Assembly (NCBI RefSeq): GCF_018614955.1 | Contig: NZ_JAGGNV010000051.1 | Span: 1 to 64,000, forward strand | Length of the DNA: 64,000 nucleotides | Source of the DNA: Variovorax paradoxus | GTDB taxonomy: Bacteria > Pseudomonadota > Gammaproteobacteria > Burkholderiales > Burkholderiaceae_C | Direction of reading: 5' to 3' | Translations under genes and position numbers: made by a program | The notes under the pieces: model-generated | What the model saw: the letters and a program-made list of their open reading frames with translations, nothing else | Told to the model about the DNA's origin: nothing | Database searches by the model: none | In this document: in pieces, positions 1 through 7,526 of the stretch | Layout of the letters: each line of letters begins with the position of its first letter | Numbering within the stretch: position 1 is the stretch's first letter

Positions 1-138
1 CTTCTGCCGCGCGGACTCCTAGTCCAATACCAGTACTGGCTCGAGCGAGAACAAGGAGTAGCGACCCGGGACTACGCCGAGCTGTGGCGCTGGTCCGTCG
101 ACGATCTGTCGCGATTCTGGCAATCGATCTGGAGCTAC
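1..138 (+). pseudogene. acetoacetyl-CoA synthetase N-terminal fragment
   Basis: In frame +1 from the window edge the translation contains WLEREQG, DYAELWRWSVDDL and FWQSIW, the tryptophan-rich N-terminal lid segment typical of acetoacetyl-CoA synthetases. The likeness stops near base 138. The same frame then runs into unrelated sequence and stops at 384, so only a few dozen residues of a family of about 650 remain. Frame +2 picks up a protein-like string from about 139 to 229 that ends at a TAG, and I do not recognise it. The gene's true start lies outside the window or is lost. The family call is from memory of conserved residues and is moderate at best. Confidence 0.45.
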
Positions 139-229
139 TTGGTTCGCCAAGGAGCCCACCGGCGTAGATGGAAAGGGCCAGCGCAATGGCCTCACGTTCC
201 TGAAGATGCTGCTGGCCGACGGATAGGGG

Positions 230-308
230 GCAAAAAGAAACCCGCCGAAGCGGGCCAAGGTCAGCCTTTCATGGAGTGCGAGGGTTGGGAGGAACTAGGG
301 CTGACCGG
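230..308 (-). ncRNA. small RNA with CCUCC loop, copy 1
   Basis: Read on the minus strand, GGTCAGCC (306-299) pairs with GGCTGACC (266-259) around a 32-nt loop containing GTTCCTCCCAACCCTC. A second hairpin follows at 254-241 (CCCGC, loop TTCG, GCGGG) and then a T-rich tract, which is a standard intrinsic terminator. The promoter -10 box TACATT (318-313) lies about 7 bases upstream of the first stem. Compared with copy 2, the outer base pair changes from U-A to G-C, so the pairing is preserved. The loop carries CCUCC, identical to the 16S anti-Shine-Dalgarno core, so it could pair with ribosome binding sites. It recalls the betaproteobacterial toxic/anti-SD sRNAs, but that assignment is not tested. 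Confidence 0.7.
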
Positions 309-312
309 CACC

Positions 313-318
313 AATGTA
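313..318 (-). promoter_or_regulatory. -10 box of small RNA copy 1
   Basis: TACATT on the minus strand is preceded by GGG-C-C and followed 7 bases later by the first RNA stem. Copy 2 has the same hexamer at the same distance. No good -35 is visible in either copy. Confidence 0.5.
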
Positions 319-886
319 GGCCCTGATCTAGGAGAGATCTGGGAGGCCCGCGAGCGGCCAAGCGTTCGACGGGCTCCTCCCTAAGCTTGGTGCCCCATGC
401 TTCGCCCTGACAGTCAGTCGGCGCTGGAGAGGATGCTTCGGCGCCCGGACCGTGATGGTCGGCCTCGATGCCGGCGACTGTCGCGATCAGTCGGACATGA
501 AAAAGCCGCCTCGATGGGCGGCTTTCGTTTGTTTGGCCGTGGACACTTACGCGATCCACGTTACGGCATGTTCACTTGCAGGAGCCACCTTGTGTTTTTC
601 TCGTCGTGGCAGCTCTTGTTCGACGTGCCGTTGTGAGATCCGGCTTGCCTGCGCAGGCATTTGCTCAGCAACTTGAGCAAGGAGCCATTCTACCACCCGG
701 CCGGCTCGAAGCCGCGAAAGAGACGTGGAAGGGGCTTGCTTGCGCAACGGCGCCCATGCTCGATACGCCCGCAGAATGCGGACCCACGCAACTGCAGCAG
801 CGTGATGTTGTTGGCGCATGGCTGAAGTGGACGCGCGTAGGCCGTGACCGGCAGACGGAGGCGCCGGCGTTCGCCACACTTTGCCC
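319..886. other. no recognisable gene
   Basis: Apart from the terminator at 502-530, I see no supported gene here. Open frames on both strands are low-complexity, arginine/proline-rich readings typical of chance frames in GC-rich DNA. None has a convincing ribosome binding site. Confidence 0.5.
502..530. terminator. bidirectional intrinsic terminator
   Basis: AAAGCCGCC (502-510) and GGCGGCTTT (517-525) form a perfect 9-bp stem with a 6-base loop, followed by CGTTTGTTT on the plus strand. The minus strand also has a T-rich tail. The transcript it ends is not identifiable, because no intact gene lies directly upstream on either side. Confidence 0.75.
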
Positions 887-1177
887 ATGGTTGATCAACT
901 CCGATCCATCTCGGTCACCGTCGAAGAGCCGAGGCCTGGTGCCTTCCATTGGGTATTGCTGGAGGCCAGCGAGGACGCCAGCGTGTGGACGCTGCTCGAA
1001 AGCGCCGAGAGACCGTTCAAGAAGTATCACCAGGCCATGGCGGCTGGCTTGGTCGCGCTGCAAGGGATGATTGAGAACTTGGACGTTGGACCGCGGGAAG
1101 CGGGTGAGGACGAGGATGCGGACCCGGTCGGCAGGAAGGTAACTGGTCCGTTCGGGTTCGGCGATCTCCCGTTGTAG
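887..1177 (+). CDS. small hypothetical protein, paralogue of the 14241 gene
   Basis: This is a 96-residue acidic protein of unknown function. I chose ATG 887 over TTG 881 because it is the stronger initiator. The middle contains V-x-x-x-G-x-F-x-W-V-x-x-E, then a polar stretch, then A-M-A-A-G-x-x-x-L-x-G. The same spacing occurs in the product of 14241-14435, so the two look like members of one small family. No signal peptide or membrane helix is visible, and the C-terminus is rich in Asp and Glu. It sits alone between decayed sequences. Its frame is open and its composition looks like that of a real protein, but no function can be given. Confidence 0.5.
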   Translation: MVDQLRSISVTVEEPRPGAFHWVLLEASEDASVWTLLESAERPFKKYHQAMAAGLVALQGMIENLDVGPREAGEDEDADPVGRKVTGPFGFGDLPL

Positions 1178-1603
1178 CGCGTCGCCCGAGCGAGCTGGAT
1201 AAGCGACATGCGCCAATCCCCAAGTTCCGCTTGAGTTTGCCGCCCCATGCGTTAGCCGTCGCTCGACCGTCAGCCTCTCCTCGAACAGGCTGGGCGAGCT
1301 TAGGCTCGGGCGCGACTACACGCCGACGTTCTGGTCATGATGCGACTCCTCGAAGTTCTCGCATCCTGCGCGAGAGTTGGAGCTTCCCTTGGTCGGCGCC
1401 GATGGTGGACCGCGCGAATTGGCACGGTCGTCATCAAGCCATGACAGCGGCTGTAGGATTTCCCCCGCGAGCCTGCGATGAAGCCGCGATGGTCACGGAC
1501 GCGTGCGACCCGATGCCACCTCGACCCGCTGCGAGGGTCGAGGGGCTACGATTTCGGACGCATGTCGAGCCTCCATGCGGTTACGCTGTGGGGCTCACCA
1601 CCA
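1178..1603. other. no recognisable gene
   Basis: Only overlapping chance frames are present, with skewed Arg/Ser/Pro composition and no homology that I recognise. Confidence 0.45.
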
Positions 1604-1616
1604 CAGGAGACATGGC

Positions 1617-1829
1617 ATGACGCTCGATGAATACACTGAAGCTGCAAAGGCTATCTATACAGAGCAGCAGAGTCTCGCTCAGTCGATCTCGCAGCTCGCG
1701 CTCTCGGCCAAAGCATCCCCGACCAACCCGGAGTTCTTAGCTCTGATGACGAGGCAGGCGGGGCTGGTGCAGCAAGTGGCCAAGCTCAACACGGAGCTGA
1801 TGCTCGGCATCATGACGCAGAAACAATAG
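1617..1829 (+). CDS. small hypothetical helical protein
   Basis: This is a 70-residue protein beginning MTLDEYTEAAKAIYTEQQ. Start ATG 1617 is set by a strong AGGAGA at 1604-1609 with 7-base spacing. The longer frame from 1503 has no such site and an unlikely N-terminus. The sequence is almost wholly amphipathic helix, rich in Gln, Ala and Leu, with no signal peptide or membrane segment. Its size and helical pattern resemble small structural or secretion-filament subunits, but I see no diagnostic motif and give no function. It is isolated, with no partner gene on either side. Confidence 0.55.
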   Translation: MTLDEYTEAAKAIYTEQQSLAQSISQLALSAKASPTNPEFLALMTRQAGLVQQVAKLNTELMLGIMTQKQ

Positions 1830-2180
1830 GATGCAGGCTGATTCCGACGGAGATGGGTGGAGGCGTCGCCTTCAATCGAGTCCCGATTCCTCGCAAGCGT
1901 GACCCTCGAACGCCCCTCGTAGAGGCGACGACCCCAATTGCGGCAGCAAGACCCATCTAATTGGAGCTTTACGCCGGAATGGGGGCTGACCATTGATCGT
2001 CGAACTGCGCCGGCGTCGTCTATCCAAGACCACAACCCTCGTAACGTTGGTGTCTCGACGTCGACCTTGTCGAGTGCTGGCACGAGCTGGACTGTCAATC
2101 ATCCAGACCAGCGACAGATGCTGCGGCGGCTGGGCAGTTCTGAACGACGAGCTCGGGGCGGCTGCCAAGGGATCGGCCCA
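1830..2180. other. no recognisable gene
   Basis: This stretch lies between the small gene and the decayed S51 gene. No frame on either strand looks like a conserved protein. Confidence 0.45.
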
Positions 2181-3075
2181 TCAGTAGATCCCGCCCCCCG
2201 GCTGCGAAGAGATCAGCACGCCGGCTTCGGCTGACAGGTCGTAGCGCGTCGTCGCGCCGCCGGCGCCGGTCCAGTTCTTGACGTGGAACGACCCCGCGCC
2301 CGACAGCCGCTCGACCAGCACGATTGCGAAAGGTCAGCGGCTGCCGCGGCTCGCACACCGTCGGCGCGATCGACGGCCGCAGGAAGTACACCGATCCGCC
2401 GAGGTCGACGCCTTGCGCGTCGCGGTCGGCCAACCGGGTCGCGACGCCTTTGTCGATCGCCACCGCGGTCGATGGATCGACCCCGATGCCGCGCGCCGCA
2501 TCGGCGCCGATCCAGCCGTCGCCGGGGTTGGTGAGGCGCGCCAGGAAGGCGAGCAACCGTCCCATGCGGTCGCGCTCGTCGAAATGCGAGTCGGTGATGA
2601 CGCCGGTCATCGCGGCGGCGGTCAGGAACTCGCGGTCGAGCGTCATGCGGCGGTTGTAGGGGTTGGCCAATGCGTCGGCCGAGGTTACCGTGCCTTTCAG
2701 TGCGGCGAAGTCGAACTGCCCCAGCACCGCCAGCCCGGCGCTGGTGCCGCCGATCGGCACGTTGCGGCGGACCAGGTCCCGGATCGCGTCGTCGAGCGCG
2801 GTACCCTTCCAGAACTCGATGTAGTCGCTCTCGTCGCCGCCTGCGATGAACAAGGCTTCGGCCTTGCGCACCCGGTCGACCACGAAGGGGTCGTTGGCCG
2901 CTTCGACCGAAGGGATCACGAGCGACTCGACCGAATCGACGCCGCCCATCACGTAGACGTATTGGTTGTAGCCGTCGGCGCCGGTCGCGCGGATAACGAC
3001 GAAGTCGCCGCCGCCGGCCTTGTCGATCATCCTGCGGAACGCCGCGTCGACGTCGGGGCCACCACCCGTTAGCAG
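2181..3075 (-). pseudogene. cyanophycinase-like S51 peptidase, truncated and frameshifted
   Basis: From about 3075 leftwards the minus strand encodes a peptidase S51 / cyanophycinase-like domain: LTGGGPDVDAAF, FIAGGDESDY, the nucleophile motif GGTSAGLAVLG and ITDSHFDERDRMGRL. After PLTFRN (near 2320) the frame is lost. The family C-terminus continues in another frame with NWTGAGGATTRYDLSAEAG and SSQPGGGIY, ending at TGA 2183-2181. The signal peptide and first residues are missing, because the sequence upstream of LTGGG is unrelated and abuts a xylulokinase tail. Live members are secreted or periplasmic and act on Asp-containing peptides. This copy is dead through one frameshift and a lost 5' end. 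Confidence 0.75.
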
Positions 3076-3092
3076 CGTCGACGGCGAGCGCG

Positions 3093-3311
3093 GTGGCTGC
3101 GACGAGGTCGCATGCGGAGGTCGGCCCATCGCTGGGAGCCGCCCGGCTCGCGTGGTTGGGGTGCGATCCGGGCGAGACCGCGCACATCTTCCGGGCACTG
3201 GCGGTGACTGACGAGTTCGAACCGCGAGTTGCCGAGCGCGCTCGCATGCAGGATCGGGCGGCGCGACTGGCAGGGGTGTATGGCAGCCTCGAGCCCCACT
3301 TTCAGTCATAG
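3093..3311 (+). pseudogene. xylulokinase (FGGY) C-terminal fragment
   Basis: This frame ends AEVGPSLGAARLAWL, then an acidic stretch, then RMQDRAARLAGVYGSLEPHF and a stop at 3311. This is the C-terminal signature of xylulokinases (G-A-A-x-G-A-A-R-L-A followed by LYP-x-L-x-x-x-F). Only about 65 of some 490 residues remain. The kinase and sugar-binding domains are gone, replaced at about 3076-3115 by the opposite-strand S51 fragment. A deletion that joined the two gene tails head to head is the simplest explanation. It suggests that a pentose kinase once stood near the sugar locus to the right. Confidence 0.6.
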
Positions 3312-3392
3312 CAAGTGGAATCGCCACCCGCGCGCTGGCACGAGCAGCGTAACCCCCCACCTGCGGCCTCGGCCCAGGCCCGCAACCGCAAA

Positions 3393-4106
3393 TCAGTCAG
3401 CAGCAGGCGACGTCGATTCCTCCGTCCACCGCGCGTGCGACGCGCTCAAGTGATGCAGCATTGCCGCCACCGCGGCCTGCGGATCCCGAGCCTCCAGCGC
3501 GCGGTAGATCGCCTCGTGTTCGACGAACGCCGCCTTCCACGCCTGCGAATCCTCGGTGCGCGCGCTCATGCGCGACGAGATCGGGCTGTGCCGCCCATCG
3601 AAGAGCTCCCCGACCAGTCGCACGAGAACCGAGTTTCCCGTCATCTCCGCAATGGCGATGTGAAAGCGTCGGTCGTTCTCGATCTCCGTGCGGCCGTTGA
3701 GCCCGTCCTTGCGCATGCTTTCCAGCGATGTCTTCACACGTTCCAGATGCTGCGGCGTGACGCGTGCCGAGGCCAGCGTGACCACCGAGCCTTCGAGCAT
3801 CGCGCGGGCCTGCATCATTTCGGACGGGCTTTCGCCGACCGCCGGCGTTTCGCGCTCCGAGGCGTCCTGCGACGCGCAGACATAAACGCCTGAACCCATC
3901 CGTATCTCGATGCGCCCGTCGATCTCCAGGGCGATCAGCGCTTCGCGCAGCGAAGGCCGCGACACGCCCAACTGCAAGGCCAACTCCCGCTCCGGTGGCA
4001 AGCGCGCGCCTACGGGCAGATTGCCTTCACGGATGAAAGCCCGAATCTGGTCCGCGATCTGTTGGTAGAGCCGTCGGGTGTCGGTGGGTTTGGCTGGAGG
4101 AAGCAT
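3393..4106 (-). CDS. GntR/FadR-family repressor of the fucose locus
   Basis: This is a 237-residue regulator. Residues about 12-78 form a winged helix (LPPERELALQLGVSRPSLREAL), followed by an FCD ligand domain to about residue 225. The usual metal-site residues are present (NDRRFHIAIAEMTGN, then HEAIYRALEARD and HHLSASH). It is transcribed away from the L-fucose genes. Four TGGT-N-CCA sites of the kind bound by FCD regulators lie in the shared intergenic region, so it very likely represses the divergent operon and itself. The effector is probably a pathway acid or sugar (inference). Length and domain order are normal for the family. Confidence 0.88.
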   Translation of the reverse strand: MLPPAKPTDTRRLYQQIADQIRAFIREGNLPVGARLPPERELALQLGVSRPSLREALIALEIDGRIEIRMGSGVYVCASQDASERETPAVGESPSEMMQARAMLEGSVVTLASARVTPQHLERVKTSLESMRKDGLNGRTEIENDRRFHIAIAEMTGNSVLVRLVGELFDGRHSPISSRMSARTEDSQAWKAAFVEHEAIYRALEARDPQAAVAAMLHHLSASHARWTEESTSPAAD

Positions 4107-4126
4107 GCGGAAGCAGGGGCGCTATC

Positions 4127-4137
4127 TGGTCATGCCA
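4127..4137. promoter_or_regulatory. GntR operator, site 1
   Basis: TGGTCATGCCA lies 20 bases upstream of the repressor start. It matches the three sites at 4215-4269 and is placed for autoregulation. Confidence 0.6.
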
Positions 4138-4214
4138 GTTTGACACCCTCGCCGATCGATTTCCGCGCAATACACCCTCGTTCTCTTCGGGAAAACCCGA
4201 AAAGGGTTTGTTCT

Positions 4215-4269
4215 GGTAAGGCCAATTCTACATTATGGCAAAGTGGTCATACCAAATTGGTAAGGCCAA
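4215..4269. promoter_or_regulatory. three GntR operators at the fucose promoter
   Basis: TGGTAAGGCCA (4215-4225), TGGTCATACCA (4245-4255) and TGGTAAGGCCA (4259-4269) share the palindromic frame TGGT-N3-RCCA expected of FadR-type GntR repressors. TTGTTC (4209-4214) with CATTAT (4233-4238), spaced 18, could be the promoter. The first site sits in the spacer and the other two just downstream, as expected for repression. Confidence 0.65.
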
Positions 4270-4351
4270 AAATAAAGCTTTCGCAACACAAAGGCCCTGT
4301 TCCCGATTGGTCTTCACCAGGTCGATGGCGTCGATGTGACGCAGTAGGCAA

Positions 4352-5109
4352 ATGACTTCAAAAAGACTCCAGAACAAGACGCTCCTGATCACCGCGGCGG
4401 CACAGGGCATCGGCCTACCGCGCTGGCGTGTGAGCGTGAAGGCGCACAGGTGATTGCGACCGACATCAACGCCGGGCTTCTCGAAAAACTGGCGCATGCA
4501 TCGCCCGGCGTCCGTACGGCGGTGCTCGACGTGCGCAGCGCGGATGCGATTGCCGCGCTGGCCGCCCAGCTGCCATCGCTCGACGGCCTCTTCAACTGCG
4601 CCGGCTATGTGCACCACGGCAGCGTGCTCGATTGCGACGAAGCCGCGTGGGACTTCAGCTTCGACCTCAACGTCAAGAGCATGTACCGCATGGTGCGCGC
4701 CTTCCTGCCGGGCATGCTCGACAAGGCGAAGCGCGAAGGCAGCGGCGCGTCGATCGTCAACATGGCTTCGATGGCTTCGTCGGTCAAGGGCTTCCCCCAT
4801 CGCTTCGCCTATGGCGCTTCCAAGGCCGCGGTGATCGGCATGACAAAGGCCCTCGCGGCGGACCATGTGCAGCAGGGGCTGCGCTGCAATGCGCTGTGCC
4901 CCGGCACGGTGGACACGCCCTCCTTGCGCGAGCGCATCGCCGCCGCGGCCGACCCGGTGCAGGCCGAGCGCGACTTCATCGCACGCCAGCCCATGGGCCG
5001 ACTCGCCGTGGCGGAGGACATCGCGCCGCAGGTGGTGTACCTGCTGAGCGACGAGTCGCGTTTCGTCACGGGCCAGGTGGTGCTGGTCGATGGCGGCGTT
5101 ACCATCTGA
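4352..5109 (+). pseudogene. 2-keto-3-deoxy-L-fuconate dehydrogenase-like SDR, frameshifted
   Basis: ATG 4352 begins MTSKRLQNKTLLITAAAQGIG, the cofactor loop of a short-chain dehydrogenase. Right after GIG the frame breaks (4415-4420, one or four bases missing) and stops at TGA 4453. The rest is intact in another frame from 4420: ALACEREGAQVIATDIN, the NCAG motif, then catalytic Tyr-Lys in YGASKAAVIG and the C-terminus GQVVLVDGGVTI. The closest known type is the DHRS6-like dehydrogenase that oxidises 2-keto-3-deoxy-L-fuconate. Position at the head of the fucose operon agrees. Unless this is a sequencing error or start rescue, the enzyme would lack the glycine-rich loop and be inactive. Confidence 0.75.
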
Positions 5110-5132
5110 CGAGACGGATGGTGCCAAGCAGC

Positions 5133-6008
5133 ATGACGCAGCGCATCGACTCGCATCAGCATTTCTGGCGACCCGCGCGCGGCGACTACGCATGGCTGCG
5201 CGTCGATGTGCCCGCCCTGGCGCCGCTGGTGCGCGATTTTCTTCCCGCGCATCTCGCGCCCCTCCTGCAAGCGCATGGGGTCGAGCGGACTGTGCTGGTG
5301 CAGGCCGCCGACTCGGAAGCAGAAACGCACTTCATGCTCGAACTGGCCACCGCGCACGACGTGGTTGGCGGCGTGGTCGGCTGGGTCGACCTGAGCAGCC
5401 CCGATGCCGTGGTTTCGCTCGAACGCATGGCGCGGCATCCCAAGTTCAAGGGCGTGCGGCCGATGCTGCAAGACCTGTCCGATGACGACTGGATCGCGCG
5501 CATGCCACGCGCCGATGCGATTCAGGCGCTCGTTCGCCTGGGCCTGCGCTTCGATGCGCTGGTGAAGCCGCGGCATCTGTCCTCGCTGATGTGCTTCCTG
5601 AAAGACTGGCCGCAGCTGCCCGTGGTGATCGACCACGCCGCCAAGCCGCCCGTGGGCGCGCACGACAGCGAGGCCTTCGCGGCCTGGCGCAAGGACATGA
5701 CCGAGCTCGCCGCGCTGCCGCAGGTGTGCTGCAAGTTCTCCGGCCTCTGGGGCGAAGCGCCGCCATCGACGCATGGCGAAGTCGATGCGGCGGTGCGCGC
5801 CGTGCGCCCGGTGTGGGAGCCACTGCTCGAAAGCTTCGGCCCCGCCCGCCTCATGTGGGGCAGCGACTGGCCAGTGCTCACGCTGGCCGGTGACTACGCG
5901 GGCTGGATCGCGGTCAGCGAGGCCTGCATTGGCCGCCTGTCGACCGGCGAGCAGTCGCAAATCTGGCGTGGCACCGCGCACCGTTTCTACGCCATCTCGA
6001 CGGACTGA
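5133..6008 (+). CDS. L-fucono-1,5-lactonase (amidohydrolase 2)
   Basis: This is a 291-residue metal-dependent hydrolase of the amidohydrolase-2 superfamily. The N-terminus RIDSHQHFW carries the H-x-H metal ligands, VIDHAAKPP and the C-terminal MWGSDWPVL (Asp ligand) complete the site. The family hydrolyses sugar lactones such as L-fucono- or L-rhamnono-lactone. In this operon the lactone made by L-fucose dehydrogenase is the likely substrate. ATG 5133 gives the usual family N-terminus. An in-frame ATG at 5118 would add five residues, and neither has a strong SD. It follows the broken SDR gene by 23 bases and precedes the ATPase gene by 6, so it is cotranscribed. Confidence 0.85.
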   Translation: MTQRIDSHQHFWRPARGDYAWLRVDVPALAPLVRDFLPAHLAPLLQAHGVERTVLVQAADSEAETHFMLELATAHDVVGGVVGWVDLSSPDAVVSLERMARHPKFKGVRPMLQDLSDDDWIARMPRADAIQALVRLGLRFDALVKPRHLSSLMCFLKDWPQLPVVIDHAAKPPVGAHDSEAFAAWRKDMTELAALPQVCCKFSGLWGEAPPSTHGEVDAAVRAVRPVWEPLLESFGPARLMWGSDWPVLTLAGDYAGWIAVSEACIGRLSTGEQSQIWRGTAHRFYAISTD

Positions 6009-6014
6009 ATACGC

Positions 6015-7526
6015 ATGCAACCCATCGTCACCATCCGCGACCTCTGCAAGTCCTTCGCCGGCGTGCGCGCGCTCGACAAGGCGCAGTTCGATCTGCTGCC
6101 CGGCGAAGTGCATGCCTTGATGGGCGAGAACGGCGCGGGCAAGTCCACGCTGATGAAGGTGCTCGCGGGCGTCTACAGCAAGGACTCCGGCGAGGTGATG
6201 TTCGAGGGGCGGTCTGTGGACATCGCGAGCCCGCGCGCCGCACAGGCCCTGGGCATCGGGATCGTCCATCAGGAGCTGAACCTGATGAACCACCTGAGCG
6301 CCGCGCAGAACATCTTCATTGGCCGCGAGCCGCGCGGGCGCTTCGGCGTTTTCATCGACGAGGACGCGATGCACGCCGAGGCACAGCGCATCTTCGAGCG
6401 CATGCATCTTCGACTCGACCCGAATACGCCCGTGGGCGAACTCACGGTGGCCAAACAGCAGATGGTGGAGATCGCCAAGGCGCTCTCGTTCGACTCGCGC
6501 GTGCTCATCATGGACGAGCCCACCGCAGCGCTGAACAACGAAGAGGTGGCCGATCTGTTCCGCATCATCGGCCAACTCAAGTCGCAGGGCGTGGCCCTCG
6601 TCTACATCTCGCACAAGATGGATGAGTTGAAGCGCATTGCCGACCGCGTGACCGTGATGCGCGACGGCCAGTACATCGCCACCGTGTCGATGGCCGACAC
6701 GCCGATGGACACGTTGATCGCCATGATGGTGGGGCGCCAGCTCACCGAGGTGGAGAACGACTTTCCCGACACCTCGGGCAACGAGATCGTGCTCGAGGCC
6801 CGGGGCATCCGTCGCGGTTCGATGGTGCGCGACGCGAGCTTCGTCTTGCGCAAGGGCGAGATCCTGGGCTTTGCGGGGCTCATGGGCGCGGGCCGAACCG
6901 AGCTTGCGCGCGCGGTGTTCGGCGCCGACCCCATCGACGCGGGCGAGGTTCGAGTGCACGGCAAGAGGGTGTCGATCAAATCGCCCGAGGACGCGGTGTC
7001 GCACGGCATCGGCTACCTCTCCGAAGATCGCAAGCACTTCGGCCTGGCCACGGGCATGGATGTGGAAACCAACATCGCGCTGCCGAGCATGAAGAAGTTT
7101 CTGTCGATGGGCGTTTTCATCGACCGGGCCGCCATCGAGGCCGCAGGCGAGCGCTACGTGAAGCAGCTCAGCATCAAGACGCCCTCGGTGCGGCAGCAGG
7201 TGCGGCTGCTCTCGGGCGGCAACCAGCAGAAGATCGTGATCGCCAAGTGGCTGCTGCGTGACTGCAGCGTGCTCTTTTTTGACGAGCCCACGCGCGGCAT
7301 CGACGTCGGGGCCAAGGCGGAGATCTACCGCCTGCTCAACGAACTGGCCGCGCAGGGCAAGGCCATCGTGATCATCTCTTCGGAGCTGCCCGAGATATTG
7401 CGCGTGAGCCACCGCGTGCTCGTGATGTGCGAAGGCCGCATCACCGGCGAACTGGCGGGGCGCGAAGCCTCGCAGGAAAAGATCATGCAGCTCGCCACCT
7501 GGCGCGAAGCTGCCGCCACCGCATGA
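6015..7526 (+). CDS. sugar ABC importer, double ATPase (RbsA type)
   Basis: This 503-residue protein has two nucleotide-binding domains. The first has Walker A GENGAGKST, a VAKQQMVEIAKAL signature region and Walker B VLIMDEPTAAL. The second has a degenerate P-loop GLMGAGRTEL, signature LSGGNQQKIVIAKWL and VLFFDEPTRGIDVG. This asymmetric tandem arrangement is diagnostic of RbsA/AraG/XylG-type carbohydrate importers. It energises the permease encoded next, whose start ATG overlaps this stop by four bases (ATGA). Substrate is inferred to be L-fucose or a related deoxysugar from the flanking enzymes. Confidence 0.93.
   Translation: MQPIVTIRDLCKSFAGVRALDKAQFDLLPGEVHALMGENGAGKSTLMKVLAGVYSKDSGEVMFEGRSVDIASPRAAQALGIGIVHQELNLMNHLSAAQNIFIGREPRGRFGVFIDEDAMHAEAQRIFERMHLRLDPNTPVGELTVAKQQMVEIAKALSFDSRVLIMDEPTAALNNEEVADLFRIIGQLKSQGVALVYISHKMDELKRIADRVTVMRDGQYIATVSMADTPMDTLIAMMVGRQLTEVENDFPDTSGNEIVLEARGIRRGSMVRDASFVLRKGEILGFAGLMGAGRTELARAVFGADPIDAGEVRVHGKRVSIKSPEDAVSHGIGYLSEDRKHFGLATGMDVETNIALPSMKKFLSMGVFIDRAAIEAAGERYVKQLSIKTPSVRQQVRLLSGGNQQKIVIAKWLLRDCSVLFFDEPTRGIDVGAKAEIYRLLNELAAQGKAIVIISSELPEILRVSHRVLVMCEGRITGELAGREASQEKIMQLATWREAAATA

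Larger units (their letters stand above)
206..320. repeat. dispersed repeat, copy 1 (sRNA-bearing)
   Basis: About 110 bp here match 14799-14907 in the same orientation. Shared blocks are the GCTGGC-GACGG-GGGGCAAAAA segment, the CCCGCCGAAGCGGG hairpin, GTCAGCC, AGGGTTGGGAGGAACT and GGGCTGAC, ending in AATGTAG. The conserved core is explained by the small RNA gene on the minus strand. Confidence 0.85.

Noticed and set aside
1679..2098. 139-codon minus-strand frame over the small gene at 1617
   Set aside because: The plus-strand gene has a strong SD and natural composition; the antisense frame does not.
4192..4210. AAACCC-GAAAA-GGGTTT hairpin in the fucose intergenic region
   Set aside because: Short stem without a T-tract; probably not a terminator and not clearly tied to the operators.
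4809..7412. Long antisense open frame (867 codons) over the lactonase and ATPase genes
   Set aside because: His/Arg/Ala-rich shadow of the plus-strand genes; the ATPase and lactonase are unambiguous by motif.
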